DNA of 64,000 bases. Source: Mycobacterium sp. OAS707 (GTDB lineage: Bacteria > Actinomycetota > Actinomycetes > Mycobacteriales > Mycobacteriaceae). Below are positions 16,597 through 25,295 of this stretch, piece after piece. Under the pieces are notes generated by a model, which was not told the origin of the DNA, ran no database searches, and worked only from the letters and a program-made list of their open reading frames with translations. The stretch lies in assembly GCF_014873705.1 (NCBI RefSeq), contig NZ_JADBDS010000001.1, positions 1,054,001 to 1,118,000 on the forward strand, read 5' to 3'. Both the position numbers and the translations under genes were made by a program. How positions within the stretch are numbered: position 1 is the stretch's first letter; each line of letters starts with the position of its first letter.

Positions 16597-17632
16597 ACAA
16601 CGCGCGGTAGGCGTCGACGATCGGCTCGAGTTCGTCGGGAGTGGCGCCGTGCATGATCAGCGCGTCGGCGCCGTAGTCGAACTCCTTGCGGATCCGGTCG
16701 ACGCACTGCCGCGCCGATCCGGTCGCCGACGGCTCCAGCCATTCGTCGGGGATCAAGGTCGCGATGTGTTCGATCTGCTCGGGCGTGGCCTTGTGATCGA
16801 TGCCGCCAGGTATCGACGTGACGACCGTATCCTCCCGAAAGCGTTGCAGTACAGCAGGATCCCAGCCATTCGTCGCCACCATGAGATCGCCGTAGCCCTG
16901 CAGATACGTCGCCAGTCGCGCGACGGTCTTCTTCAGTCGCAGCTCCTCGGGCAGGTGATCACCGACTGTTGCGAAGCACGACCACACGCGGACACTGGCC
17001 GGATCGCGGCCGGCCTGCTCCGCGGCGTCCTTCACCGTCTTCACGCACCGCTGCAGCGTCTCCGGTGTGAAGTAGGTGTGCAGGATGACATCGTCAAAGG
17101 CCCGGCCACCGAGTGCCAACGTCTGTGGTCCGAACGCGACCAACGCCAACCGGATGTCTTCGTTGAAGTCCGGATCCAGAAACAGCACCGGGTACTTGCC
17201 GATGGGTCCGTCGTGGTTGAAGATCAGCTCGCCGTGCCACAGCCGACGCATGACCTGCGCGAAGTCCTCCATCTGCGCGGTGGTCACCGCCGATATTCCG
17301 AACGCCGCATACATGGCCGCCACACCACGACCGATGCCGAGCGTGAACCGCCCGCCGGACAAGCGGTGCATCGTCGTGGCCCACGAACCGGTGATCAGTG
17401 GATGGCGCGTGTTGTGATTGGTTGCCGCCGTGGCGATCTGCATCCGGTCGGTCACCGCGCATGCGGCGCCGACGAGTGACGATGCCTCCTTGACGTTCCA
17501 CCGCTCGGAGATGAAGGCGGTGCCGAAACCGAGTTCTTCGCCCCGCCGGGCCTCGGCCATCAGCGTGGCCGGACCTTCACCGCCGGCTCCGGCCAGCAGG
17601 TAGTAGCCAAGCTCATCGAGTACTCGCGTCAC
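16595..17632 (-). CDS. LLM-class F420-dependent oxidoreductase (TIGR03857-like)
   Basis: A 345-residue protein with GYYLLAGAGGEGPATLM, ELGFGTAFISERWNVKEASS, AATNHNTRHPLITGSWATTM and SGGRFTLGIGRGVAAMYAAF. These are strong marks of the mycobacterial TIGR03857 subfamily of F420-dependent oxidoreductases. I chose GTG 17632 because it gives the conserved N-terminus (TRVLDELGYYLL) and a GTGA overlap with the preceding SnoaL-like gene. It is the last gene of a three-gene operon (phosphotransferase, SnoaL-like, LLM). The substrate is unknown. Confidence 0.88.
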   Translation of the reverse strand: MTRVLDELGYYLLAGAGGEGPATLMAEARRGEELGFGTAFISERWNVKEASSLVGAACAVTDRMQIATAATNHNTRHPLITGSWATTMHRLSGGRFTLGIGRGVAAMYAAFGISAVTTAQMEDFAQVMRRLWHGELIFNHDGPIGKYPVLFLDPDFNEDIRLALVAFGPQTLALGGRAFDDVILHTYFTPETLQRCVKTVKDAAEQAGRDPASVRVWSCFATVGDHLPEELRLKKTVARLATYLQGYGDLMVATNGWDPAVLQRFREDTVVTSIPGGIDHKATPEQIEHIATLIPDEWLEPSATGSARQCVDRIRKEFDYGADALIMHGATPDELEPIVDAYRAL

Positions 17633-18003
17633 TGCCAAACCCCTTGCTTGTAGCCGCAATTCCACACTTCGGTGATCCTGCCGTCGACCACACGAAAGAT
17701 CTCCATGCTGCCGACGGTGGTCTCGGTGCCGTCTTTCAGCCGTATCGGCGATTCATAGACGATCGCCACGTGTTCTCCGTCGTCGCCGGCGACTACGAGG
17801 TTCAGGTCGAAGCGGAGTTCCTCCGATACTTCCCACATGTCGACGATGCGATTCACCGCTTGGTCATGGGTCAAGGTGTGTGCCTCGCCAACTTCATGCC
17901 GGATTATCGTGTCACCGATCAGCTCGTCGGCGAGCGCAAAATCCTTCTTGTTCCAGACGACGAGGTTGTAGAGCTCCACCACCTCCCGTGCGGTGCGGGT
18001 CAT
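17629..18003 (-). CDS. SnoaL-like / NTF2-fold protein
   Basis: A 124-residue protein with the cone-shaped NTF2 fold pattern: helix TAREVVELYNLVVWNKKDFA, then strands ending with FRVVDGRITEVWNCG. This fold includes polyketide cyclases, ketosteroid isomerases and many proteins without known enzymatic activity. It overlaps both neighbours by 4 bp and is clearly part of the same operon. It may bind or isomerise the same small molecule as the adjacent LLM oxidoreductase, but this is inference. Confidence 0.8.
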   Translation of the reverse strand: MTRTAREVVELYNLVVWNKKDFALADELIGDTIIRHEVGEAHTLTHDQAVNRIVDMWEVSEELRFDLNLVVAGDDGEHVAIVYESPIRLKDGTETTVGSMEIFRVVDGRITEVWNCGYKQGVWQ

Positions 18004-19058
18004 GAAAACACCTCCAGTGCGCCTATGTCTTCGATTGTCGCCACCGCGCGTTCAGTGAGCTTCAGGCACAGCGCACGCGACCGCTCCGGCATGGCGTCCC
18101 AGCCGTTCAGCGTGATGACGGGCAGAACCATCAGGTAGGCCACGGCGAATCGGTAATGGCGCCACGCCTCGTCGAACGAATAGTCGGTCACGCCGTCGGC
18201 ACTGAGGTACGCGAGGTATTCGCAGACCAGCTCCTCGTCGTGACCGCGGCGCACCTCCGTCGGCAGTCCCTGGCTCACCAGGTAGGCGATGTCGGCGGCT
18301 CCTGCGCCGCGGGCGGCGAATTGGAAATCGACCACCTTGAGTCGATCGCCTTCGAAAAACATGTTGTCGGCTCTGATGTCACCGTGCAGAAGCATCGAGC
18401 GTGCGGACAGTGCGTCCAACGCCTGGCCCGCGGCCTCGGTGAACCGTTCAGCGAAACCCTCGACTGCAGCCGAAACCGGCTTCGACGAGTGCTCGAGGTA
18501 AATCTGCCAGCCCGGCCCGAACGCCGGTATCAGCAGGTCGCGCACGATCGCGGTATCGATGCTCGGAAATGCTTCCAGCACAGCGGCATTCCTGCTATCA
18601 CTCGACCAAGCGTGCAAGCCCGCGAGTTGCTCGATGCACACCCTCACGCGATCGAGCGACAGCCCGGCGAGGTGATCGGCGTTTTCCCAGTCGCACAGAT
18701 CCTCGAGCACCAACACGAATTCCGCGGAGCCGTCGACCATGTGCGCCGCGTAGACATGCGGTGTTTGTATCGGCGCACTCCCGGCCACATGCCGGTAGAA
18801 CGACAACTCACGCTGGTAGCCGCCCAGCAACTCCATGGCACCCCGCGCCTCCGACAGAGCGGGCAGCTTGACGATCACAGTCGACGGCACGCCATCGCCT
18901 TCGAGGTGCAGCCGGTACAACAACGACGAAAACCCGGTGTCCTCGGCGATCCTTTCGGCCCGAACGTCGGTCACCGTTCCGCTGTCGAGCGCGACGGTCA
19001 ACCACTGCGCGGTGACGTCATCGATAGTCGACGGCCACGCCATCCCCGAAGTCACCAT
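18000..19058 (-). CDS. Phosphotransferase family protein (APH/ecdysteroid-kinase-like)
   Basis: A 352-residue kinase-like protein. IVKLPA in the N-lobe holds the ATP-binding Lys, LVLEDLCDWENAD is the hinge, and the catalytic loop is LLHGDIRADNMFF (HGDxxxxN) followed by VVDFQFAARG (the metal-binding DFG equivalent). Proteins of this class phosphorylate small hydroxylated molecules, and mycobacteria carry many unassigned members. It is the first gene of the operon, divergent from a TetR regulator, with a 17-bp palindrome between the two starts. An alternative start lies at MAWPS, five codons in. Confidence 0.85.
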   Translation of the reverse strand: MVTSGMAWPSTIDDVTAQWLTVALDSGTVTDVRAERIAEDTGFSSLLYRLHLEGDGVPSTVIVKLPALSEARGAMELLGGYQRELSFYRHVAGSAPIQTPHVYAAHMVDGSAEFVLVLEDLCDWENADHLAGLSLDRVRVCIEQLAGLHAWSSDSRNAAVLEAFPSIDTAIVRDLLIPAFGPGWQIYLEHSSKPVSAAVEGFAERFTEAAGQALDALSARSMLLHGDIRADNMFFEGDRLKVVDFQFAARGAGAADIAYLVSQGLPTEVRRGHDEELVCEYLAYLSADGVTDYSFDEAWRHYRFAVAYLMVLPVITLNGWDAMPERSRALCLKLTERAVATIEDIGALEVFS

Positions 19059-19088
19059 CGACCCCCTCGCAAAGAAATTTGACGCAGA

Positions 19089-19105
19089 ACAACTAAGTTA
19101 GTTGT
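19089..19105. promoter_or_regulatory. Palindromic TetR-type operator (ACAACTAAGTTAGTTGT)
   Basis: Perfect 8-bp arms around one central base. It lies in the 67-bp gap between the divergent phosphotransferase gene (19058) and TetR gene (19126), so it is placed to control both. Its sequence is unrelated to the TACTGTAA dyads elsewhere in the window. Confidence 0.75.
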
Positions 19106-19125
19106 CGAGCGTCTAATATGCAAGA

Positions 19126-19740
19126 GTGCCTTCTCCTGCCCGCAGGTTGACGCAGCCGGAGCGCGTTGAGACCTCGAACCGGCGGATGCTCCAGGCTGCC
19201 GCGGAACTGATAGTCGAAAAGGGCTGGGAGGCAACGACTGCCGCGGAGATCGGACGTCGGGCGGGCTACAGCCGGGCCATGGTGCACGCGAGGTTCGGCA
19301 GCAAGGATGCCATCCTGGAAGCCTTCCTTCACGAATACGTGAAGCGACTCAATCCCGAGCCAGACCCCAAGGCCAGCGGCATGGATCAGGTACTTGCGCA
19401 CTTCGACCGCATCGAAGAGATCTACACCGAGGACCAGGGTTTGCTGCTTGCGATGTTCGTCGCGACCTTCGAGGCGGTGAAGACCACCTCGCCCTTGCGT
19501 CAGCGCGTGCGGGATCAACTGCAAAGCGGCGCTTCGAAAGTCGAGAAGGGCCTGCGCAAGGGCATCCACGACGGTTCGATTCGTTCAGGTGTCGATATCA
19601 CCCGCGCCGTCAGTGACATCAGCACGTCGGTGTTCGGCATCGCATTCTGGTGGACCGCGCTGCCCGACCGGTGCGACCTCGGGCGCGAGCTGACGAAGGT
19701 CCGGGAGCGCATCGTGGACACCTACGGCAACGCCACCTAG
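19126..19740 (+). CDS. TetR family transcriptional regulator
   Basis: A 204-residue repressor starting at GTG 19126. The N-terminal helix-turn-helix covers roughly residues 17-63 (RMLQAAAELIVEKGWEATTA, then EIGRRAGYSRAMVHARFGSK), followed by an all-helical ligand domain. It is divergent from the phosphotransferase/SnoaL/LLM operon and probably binds the 17-bp palindrome at 19089-19105, repressing itself and that operon. The ligand is unknown. Confidence 0.92.
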   Translation: MPSPARRLTQPERVETSNRRMLQAAAELIVEKGWEATTAAEIGRRAGYSRAMVHARFGSKDAILEAFLHEYVKRLNPEPDPKASGMDQVLAHFDRIEEIYTEDQGLLLAMFVATFEAVKTTSPLRQRVRDQLQSGASKVEKGLRKGIHDGSIRSGVDITRAVSDISTSVFGIAFWWTALPDRCDLGRELTKVRERIVDTYGNAT

Positions 19741-19806
19741 CGCACCCCTACCTCATAAAACCGCAGCTCGGGCTCCCCGCTGCCCCATGCCTTGCTTATA
19801 TCGTGG

Positions 19807-19827
19807 GTTCATGCTCATAATATGAAC
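19807..19827. promoter_or_regulatory. Candidate IclR-type operator upstream of the gntP-like operon
   Basis: A 6-bp inverted repeat GTTCAT...ATGAAC with a 9-bp AT-rich spacer lies 36 bp before the transporter start. The only specific regulator in this operon is the IclR protein at its 3' end, so it is the natural candidate to bind here. Length and symmetry fit IclR operators in general, but the assignment is inference. Confidence 0.4.
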
Positions 19828-19862
19828 GAGCTATAGGTCACACCTCTGAAGGGGCCGTATCC

Positions 19863-21266
19863 ATGTCACATACCGCAATCGTCCTCAATACCGCGGTCGC
19901 GATCATCGCGGTGGTCGTGATGATCGTGCGGTTCAAGTTCAACCCGGTCGTTTCGTTGGTGGTGGGGTCCGCCTACCTCGGCCTTGCGGCTGGCCTTGGC
20001 GTTGAGAAGACGATCGACGCGATCATGAAGGGGTTCGGCGACATCATGGCCGAGGTCGGCTTGCTGATCGCGTTCGGCGTGTTGATGGGCGCAATACTGC
20101 AGCAGACAGGTGCCATTCAGCGACTCGTTCAGACACTGCTGAAACTGTTCGGGCCAAAACGCATGCCTTATGCGATGTCTCTGACGATCGCCACGCTGCT
20201 TCAGTCGATCTTTCTCGACGTGCTGCTTGTCATTTCAGCACCACTGGGCCGCAGTCTGGCCAAGAAGATCGGCAAGAACGGCACCGCGCGCATGGCCACA
20301 GCAATGGCCATCGGCCTGGAATGCGGAATCGTCCTGACCGTGCCTGGCGTCGGCGCGCTTGCGCTGGCCGGCCTGCTCGGCGTGCCACTGGGCAAGTACC
20401 TGTTGTTCGGTGTCCTTCTCGTCATCCCAACTGTCGCGATCTCGGTGGCGATCATGTCGTTCCTGTTCAACCACGGCTGGTGGAACCCGGAGCGCGACGA
20501 GCAGGAGTTCCTCGGCGCGGATGCGGAACCGATCGATTCGGACGACGAATCCGCAAGCGGGGCAACCACACCGGACTCGAGTGGCGGCGTCGCCACCAAG
20601 ACGGCGACGGTCACCCGTACTCAGACGCCGCTGATTGTGCTATTCGCACCCATGCTGACATCACTGGTGCTCATCGCGACGGGTGCCATCCTCGACGCCG
20701 CCGACATCCACAACCCGATCGTCAAGTTCGTCTCCTCCCCCGTCATCGCACTGCTGATCGGCCTGATCGGCACGAGTTTCGTCGGCCGTCACGCATTAGG
20801 CGCGGAGCCCATCCAGCGCGCGATCGCAACCGGCTTCAAGGAGAGCGGTCAGATCCTGATCCTGACCGGCGTTGGCGGCTCACTTGCCGCGACCATCAAG
20901 GCCGCCGGCCTCGGCGACATCCTCGGTGAGTACTTCACCGCCAGCACGGCAGCACCGCTGCTCGTCGTATGGGCGATCGCCGCCGCACTGCACGTCGCTG
21001 TCGGCTCCGTGACAATCTCTGCGATCACGTCGGCAGGCATCCTGGCACCCGTCGCGCCGATCATCGGACTCGACCCGGTACTGATCGCCCTGGCCGCCGG
21101 TGCGGGTTCGCTGTTCGCCGTACACGTCACCAGCAATACGTTCTGGTTGCTGCAGTCGCTGTTGGGCCAGTCGACCCGCGGTGCGCTCAAGACCGTCACT
21201 GTCGGGGTATCGGTCGCATCGGTCGTGGCCATCCTGCTCATCCTGCCGATGAGCGTCCTGTTCTGA
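19863..21266 (+). CDS. GntP family permease (gluconate/hydroxy-acid:H+ symporter)
   Basis: A 467-residue membrane protein with about 12-13 hydrophobic helices. GntP signatures include FGDIMAEVGLLIAFGVLMGA, TLLQSIFLDVLLVISAPLG, TGVGGSLAATIKAAGLGD and SVTISAITSAGILAP. A charged, low-complexity cytoplasmic loop (about residues 215-255) interrupts the middle. The family imports sugar acids and small hydroxy acids with protons. It is the first gene of an operon with a CoA-transferase, an HMG-CoA-lyase-like enzyme and an IclR regulator, so its cargo is probably the branched hydroxy-acid they process rather than gluconate. Confidence 0.9.
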   Translation: MSHTAIVLNTAVAIIAVVVMIVRFKFNPVVSLVVGSAYLGLAAGLGVEKTIDAIMKGFGDIMAEVGLLIAFGVLMGAILQQTGAIQRLVQTLLKLFGPKRMPYAMSLTIATLLQSIFLDVLLVISAPLGRSLAKKIGKNGTARMATAMAIGLECGIVLTVPGVGALALAGLLGVPLGKYLLFGVLLVIPTVAISVAIMSFLFNHGWWNPERDEQEFLGADAEPIDSDDESASGATTPDSSGGVATKTATVTRTQTPLIVLFAPMLTSLVLIATGAILDAADIHNPIVKFVSSPVIALLIGLIGTSFVGRHALGAEPIQRAIATGFKESGQILILTGVGGSLAATIKAAGLGDILGEYFTASTAAPLLVVWAIAAALHVAVGSVTISAITSAGILAPVAPIIGLDPVLIALAAGAGSLFAVHVTSNTFWLLQSLLGQSTRGALKTVTVGVSVASVVAILLILPMSVLF

Positions 21267-21281
21267 GAGGCAGGAACACCG

Positions 21282-22490
21282 TTGAACACCAATGACATTC
21301 GCCCACTGGCCGGGGTACGAGTGCTTGAGCTCGGCAACTACATCGCCGCGCCGACTGCCGGCAGGATGCTGGCCGACTTCGGCGCCGAGGTCATCAAGGT
21401 GGAGCGGCCGGTCACCGGCGACGAGCTGCGCAACTGGCGGTTGTACTCCGGAGGCACCTCGATGCTCTACCGCACCATCAACCGCAACAAGAAGTCCGTC
21501 GTGCTCGACCTCAAGACCGACCGCGGCAGGCAGACCGTCCTCGACTTGGTCTCCCATTGCGATGTGCTGCTTGAGAACTTCCGCCCAGGCACACTCGAGA
21601 AGTGGGGACTCGGGCCCGACGAACTCGACCGGGTGAACCCGGATCTGGTGATCACCCGCATCTCGGCATTCGGCCAGACTGGCCCGATGTCCCAGCGACC
21701 CGGCTTCGCCGCTGTCGCGGAGGCGTTCGGCGGCCTGCGTGAACTTGTCGGCGATCCGGACCGGCCGCCGGTGCGTACCGGCGTATCGATCGGCGACTCG
21801 ATTGCCGGCATTTACGCCGCCTTCGGCACGGTGATGGCCCTCTTTCAGCGCGAACGCGTCAAAGTGCCTTTACCCCAGCGTGTTATCGACGTGGCGCTGA
21901 ACGAGTCGGTGTTGTCTGTGATGGAGTCGCTGGTGCCCGACTACCTCGCCTACGGGGTCACCCGGGAACGCGCAGGAGGCCGGATGGAGGGCATCGCTCC
22001 CAGCAACGCCTATCCCTGCGCGGACGGCGCCAGCATCATCGTCGCAGGCAACGGCGATGCGATCTTTCAGCGCTACATGCACACAATCGGCAGGCCAGAC
22101 CTCGCCGAGGATCCGGAACTGCAGACCAACGCAGGCCGCTGGCGTCGGCGCGACGAACTCGACGAAGCGATCGGGCAATGGACCAGCCAACGCGGCCGCG
22201 ATGAGGCGCTCAAATTGCTCGACGAGGCCGGCGTACCGTCCGGCCCCATCTACACCGCCGCCGACATCTGCGCCGACGAGCAGTACGAGGCTCGAAACAT
22301 GATCCAGCACTTCGACGTTGATACCGGTGCACCGCAGCCCAAAACGGTCGGCTTTCCCGGCATCGTGCCGGTGATCGGCGGGGAATCGCTGCCCATCCGC
22401 AACGTCGGCCCCGATCTCGGCGAGCACACCCGCGAAGTGCTTTCGTCGGTGCTCGGCCTGAGCGACGACGAAATAGGAGCACTGGCATGA
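21282..22490 (+). CDS. CaiB/BaiF family CoA-transferase (class III)
   Basis: A 402-residue class III CoA-transferase with the N-terminal signature LAGVRVLELGNYIAAPTAGR, GAEVIKVERP and the catalytic Asp172 in VSIGDSIAG, which forms the aspartyl-CoA mixed anhydride. It starts at TTG 21282, 15 bp after the transporter, with AGAGGCAGG upstream, and its end overlaps the next ATG by 4 bp. In context it probably activates the imported acid by moving CoA from a donor such as succinyl-CoA, feeding the lyase next to it. Confidence 0.9.
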   Translation: MNTNDIRPLAGVRVLELGNYIAAPTAGRMLADFGAEVIKVERPVTGDELRNWRLYSGGTSMLYRTINRNKKSVVLDLKTDRGRQTVLDLVSHCDVLLENFRPGTLEKWGLGPDELDRVNPDLVITRISAFGQTGPMSQRPGFAAVAEAFGGLRELVGDPDRPPVRTGVSIGDSIAGIYAAFGTVMALFQRERVKVPLPQRVIDVALNESVLSVMESLVPDYLAYGVTRERAGGRMEGIAPSNAYPCADGASIIVAGNGDAIFQRYMHTIGRPDLAEDPELQTNAGRWRRRDELDEAIGQWTSQRGRDEALKLLDEAGVPSGPIYTAADICADEQYEARNMIQHFDVDTGAPQPKTVGFPGIVPVIGGESLPIRNVGPDLGEHTREVLSSVLGLSDDEIGALA

Positions 22491-23425
22491 CACCCCGCCC
22501 CTACACCCCCCGCGCCGAAGTGCGAGATGTCACGCTGCGCGACGGCCTGCAGCTCGCCGCCAAGATGCTGCCCACCGAGCGCAAGGTCGAGATCATCCGC
22601 GAACTGTTGGCGCTCGGCGTTTCGGCACTCGAGATCGGTTCGATGGCCCGACCGGATCTCGTTCCGCCGCTTGCCGATACGCTCGACGTGATCACGGCTC
22701 TCGAACCCGACGAGTTGGACCGCTGTTGGATCTGGGTGGCGACGCCACGACATGTCGAGAAGGCGGCGGCAGCGGGCGCGCGGAACTTCCAGTACTGCTT
22801 CTCGGCGTCGGACTCGCACAACAAAGCCAACATCGGGCGCACCACCGAGGACAGCGTCGCCGCGATGCCCGACGCGGTTCGGATCGCGCAGGACGCCGGT
22901 GGTGCCATCCAGCTGTGCATCGCGACGGCTTTCACGTGCCCGTTCGAGGGCCTCACCGACCCCGAACGGGTGATCGGCATTGCCGCCGATCCGCGCACCT
23001 ATGGAGCCGAGGACATCGTCGTCTGTGACACCATCGGGCAGGCGATTCCCACCCAGGTGACCGACCTGATCACCGGTGTCAAGACGCGAACCCCCGAGCG
23101 GCGCATCGTGTTTCACGGTCACGATACGTGGGGCCTCGGAGTCGCGAACACGCTCGCTGCGATCGACGCTGGCGCCTCGATGGTCGACGGATCCCTAGGC
23201 GGTCTGGGCGGCTGCCCCTTCGCCCCCGGCGCCAGCGGCAACGCCTCGACCGAGGACCTGTTGTTCGCGACCCGCCCGGACTGGTTCACTCCGGCCACGC
23301 TCGCTTCGATGGTGGACCTCACCGACAAAATGCTGGCCGAGCTTGGCGAGCCGAATCGCTCGCGGACGGCTCAGGGCGCGCGGTCCAAGGCCAAGGCTTT
23401 CGAGTGGGTCATCGACCGCGGGTAG
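22487..23425 (+). CDS. Hydroxymethylglutaryl-CoA lyase-like enzyme
   Basis: A 312-residue DRE-TIM metallolyase. Motifs are EVRDVTLRDGLQ (Arg-Asp metal/catalytic pair), HGHDTWGLGVAN (metal-binding His) and the family signature GLGGCPFAPGASGNASTED with the catalytic Cys243. HMG-CoA lyase cleaves 3-hydroxy-3-methylglutaryl-CoA to acetyl-CoA and acetoacetate. Some relatives act on other 3-hydroxy-3-methyl acyl-CoAs. It is translationally coupled to the CoA-transferase (ATGA), which supports sequential activation and cleavage. Confidence 0.9.
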   Translation: MTPRPYTPRAEVRDVTLRDGLQLAAKMLPTERKVEIIRELLALGVSALEIGSMARPDLVPPLADTLDVITALEPDELDRCWIWVATPRHVEKAAAAGARNFQYCFSASDSHNKANIGRTTEDSVAAMPDAVRIAQDAGGAIQLCIATAFTCPFEGLTDPERVIGIAADPRTYGAEDIVVCDTIGQAIPTQVTDLITGVKTRTPERRIVFHGHDTWGLGVANTLAAIDAGASMVDGSLGGLGGCPFAPGASGNASTEDLLFATRPDWFTPATLASMVDLTDKMLAELGEPNRSRTAQGARSKAKAFEWVIDRG

Positions 23426-23434
23426 ATTCTCGTC

Positions 23435-24211
23435 ATGGCAACCGAAGACGTGGCCAAGCAGCAACCGCTACTGGTGCTCGGCAAGATCACCGAGATCCTC
23501 GACGCGTTCTCGCTGACCCACCCGGACATGTCGCTCGGCGAGATCCAGCAGGCGACCGGGCTGCCCACGTCAACCGTGCAGCGCCTCGTGAGCAACATGG
23601 TCGCCCAAGGCCTGCTGGACAGGACGGGTGATCGCATCAGGATCGGCGTGCGGATGTCCTACTGGGCCGCCACCGCGCTGAAGGACCTCGACGTGTTGGC
23701 GATTGTCAACCCGGTACTCAAGGAGATCCGCGACAAGACCGGTGAGACGGCGTGCTTCTTCAAGATCGAACAGAACTTCAGGGTCGCCGTCGCGGTCGCA
23801 GAGACTCATCACGCTTTGCGTCGAGACATGTACGTGGGCAAGGTCATTCCCTTACATGTCGGCTCTGCGTCGCGCGTGCTGCTGGCCTGGAGCCCAGACC
23901 TCGCGGACAAGATCCTCGCTGCGCCGCTCGAGCCGATGGCGGGCGGGACGGTCACCAGTGCCGACGAGTTACGCAGGCTCATCGCACAGGCCAAGGCTGA
24001 CGGCTACGCGATCACAGCCGGCGAACGCGAGGACTCCGCTTCGGGGCTCTCCGCACCGGTCTTCGATGCCGCAGGCGACATCCTCGGCGCGATCACCATC
24101 AGCGGCCCGACCGTGCGCATGCCGCAGTCCCAGTGCGAGGCATGGATCGATCTCCTTGTCGGATACGCCGAGCAGGTCACCCGGACGATCGGCGGGCGCC
24201 TTCCGCACTGA
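23435..24211 (+). CDS. IclR family transcriptional regulator
   Basis: A 258-residue regulator. The N-terminal winged helix (about residues 10-70, with MSLGEIQQATGLPTSTVQRL) is followed by the IclR effector-binding GAF-like domain, which holds LHVGSASRVLLAW and the C-terminal GLSAPVFDAAGDILGAITI. It starts 9 bp after the lyase gene and completes the transporter/CoA-transferase/lyase operon, of which it is the likely local regulator. Its last 35 bp overlap the 3' end of a convergent hydrolase gene. Confidence 0.92.
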   Translation: MATEDVAKQQPLLVLGKITEILDAFSLTHPDMSLGEIQQATGLPTSTVQRLVSNMVAQGLLDRTGDRIRIGVRMSYWAATALKDLDVLAIVNPVLKEIRDKTGETACFFKIEQNFRVAVAVAETHHALRRDMYVGKVIPLHVGSASRVLLAWSPDLADKILAAPLEPMAGGTVTSADELRRLIAQAKADGYAITAGEREDSASGLSAPVFDAAGDILGAITISGPTVRMPQSQCEAWIDLLVGYAEQVTRTIGGRLPH

Positions 24212-25292
24212 GCCCGGCCAGGAACCGCTCCGACGCCGCCTGCACGCGTCGCGACAGCAAGTGCCCCGCGTGGCCGCCATCGTGCCAGTACAGCTCGCCG
24301 CCCCACCGTTCATGCAGCGCAATTGCTGGTTCCCGCAACGCCATTCGGTCGTGCCAGGCGCCGACGATGAGGCGGCGCTCGGGTGGTGGTGTCGGATCTG
24401 TGGCCAGCAGATCGACCGGCGCCGCCAGCCGTGCCACAGTCGATGATCGCAACAGATCGCTGACGTCGACGACTGACGGCCCCCACCGCCCGAGGTGCTG
24501 CGCGATCATCGCGTTGAGCCCGAAGATCGGTGTGTAGACCGCAACGGCATCCACCGCCTCCAGGTGCGACACCAGCGCCGCGACCGGACTGCCCATGGAC
24601 ACACCCGATATCGCGATCGCGGTGGACTGCGGTCGCAGCCAACGCACGACGGTTCGGACCTCCGACACCGCGCGCATCATCCCCGCGATGTTGGCCAACG
24701 GATCCATGTTGGGATATGCCGGCCATGCTTGGCGTCGAACCCCGTGGCCGGGCTGAACGGGTAGCGCGACGTTGAAGCCGAGTTCGTTCTGGATGCGCCG
24801 CGCCCGCGAGAACAGCAGATCCAGTGGCTGCCCCTGACCCGCACCGTGCACCCACACCAGCCACGGCCGCCGGTCGTCGCCGCGCCGACACAGGTGCACC
24901 GCGGCGGTGGCGGACCCGCCGAAGTCCCTCAGCGTGCCCGGCAGCTTCGGGTCGTGTTCGAACATCAGCCGCTCATACACCGTGCGTCCGAACCGCTGGC
25001 TCCGAATGTCCCTCACGCGCAACGGTTCCGGGTCGGCGTGAGCACCGATTCCCAGTTCCGACAGCTCGCCGGCCGCGGCGGCGCATGCCTGCTCCGAGCG
25101 CTCCAGCTTCGGCGGCGGCGCCGTCAGGGTCATGCCCGTCAACGCCGCCTCGTCCATCACTACTTCAGCCAGCAGGCGAAGACCGTTCGATGACAGCGGA
25201 TTCCAACCGTCAGACCTCAGCGCCGCGTGCGCGCGCGGCACCACTCCCGCGACATCGGTTCCGATCCGCCAAAAGCGCTCTGAAGTCTTCAT
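24177..25292 (-). CDS. Alpha/beta hydrolase family protein
   Basis: A 371-residue protein with an N-terminal extension of about 150 residues, then an alpha/beta-hydrolase core: LVWVHGAGQGQPLDLLFSRA (oxyanion), nucleophile elbow GVSMGS with Ser, and a C-terminal His in WHDGGHAGHLLSRRVQ. The length and lid-like front part suggest an esterase for a bulky substrate. It lies 3 bp downstream of the Baeyer-Villiger monooxygenase gene on the same strand, a classic arrangement in which the hydrolase opens the ester or lactone made by the monooxygenase. Confidence 0.8.
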   Translation of the reverse strand: MKTSERFWRIGTDVAGVVPRAHAALRSDGWNPLSSNGLRLLAEVVMDEAALTGMTLTAPPPKLERSEQACAAAAGELSELGIGAHADPEPLRVRDIRSQRFGRTVYERLMFEHDPKLPGTLRDFGGSATAAVHLCRRGDDRRPWLVWVHGAGQGQPLDLLFSRARRIQNELGFNVALPVQPGHGVRRQAWPAYPNMDPLANIAGMMRAVSEVRTVVRWLRPQSTAIAISGVSMGSPVAALVSHLEAVDAVAVYTPIFGLNAMIAQHLGRWGPSVVDVSDLLRSSTVARLAAPVDLLATDPTPPPERRLIVGAWHDRMALREPAIALHERWGGELYWHDGGHAGHLLSRRVQAASERFLAGLSAEGARRSSG

Positions 25293-25295
25293 CGG

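Noticed and set aside
15482..17479. 665-codon plus-strand frame across the carboxylase and LLM genes
   Set aside because: It runs through two convergent recognisable genes and a terminator hairpin, and its Arg-rich composition is typical of an out-of-frame GC-rich translation.
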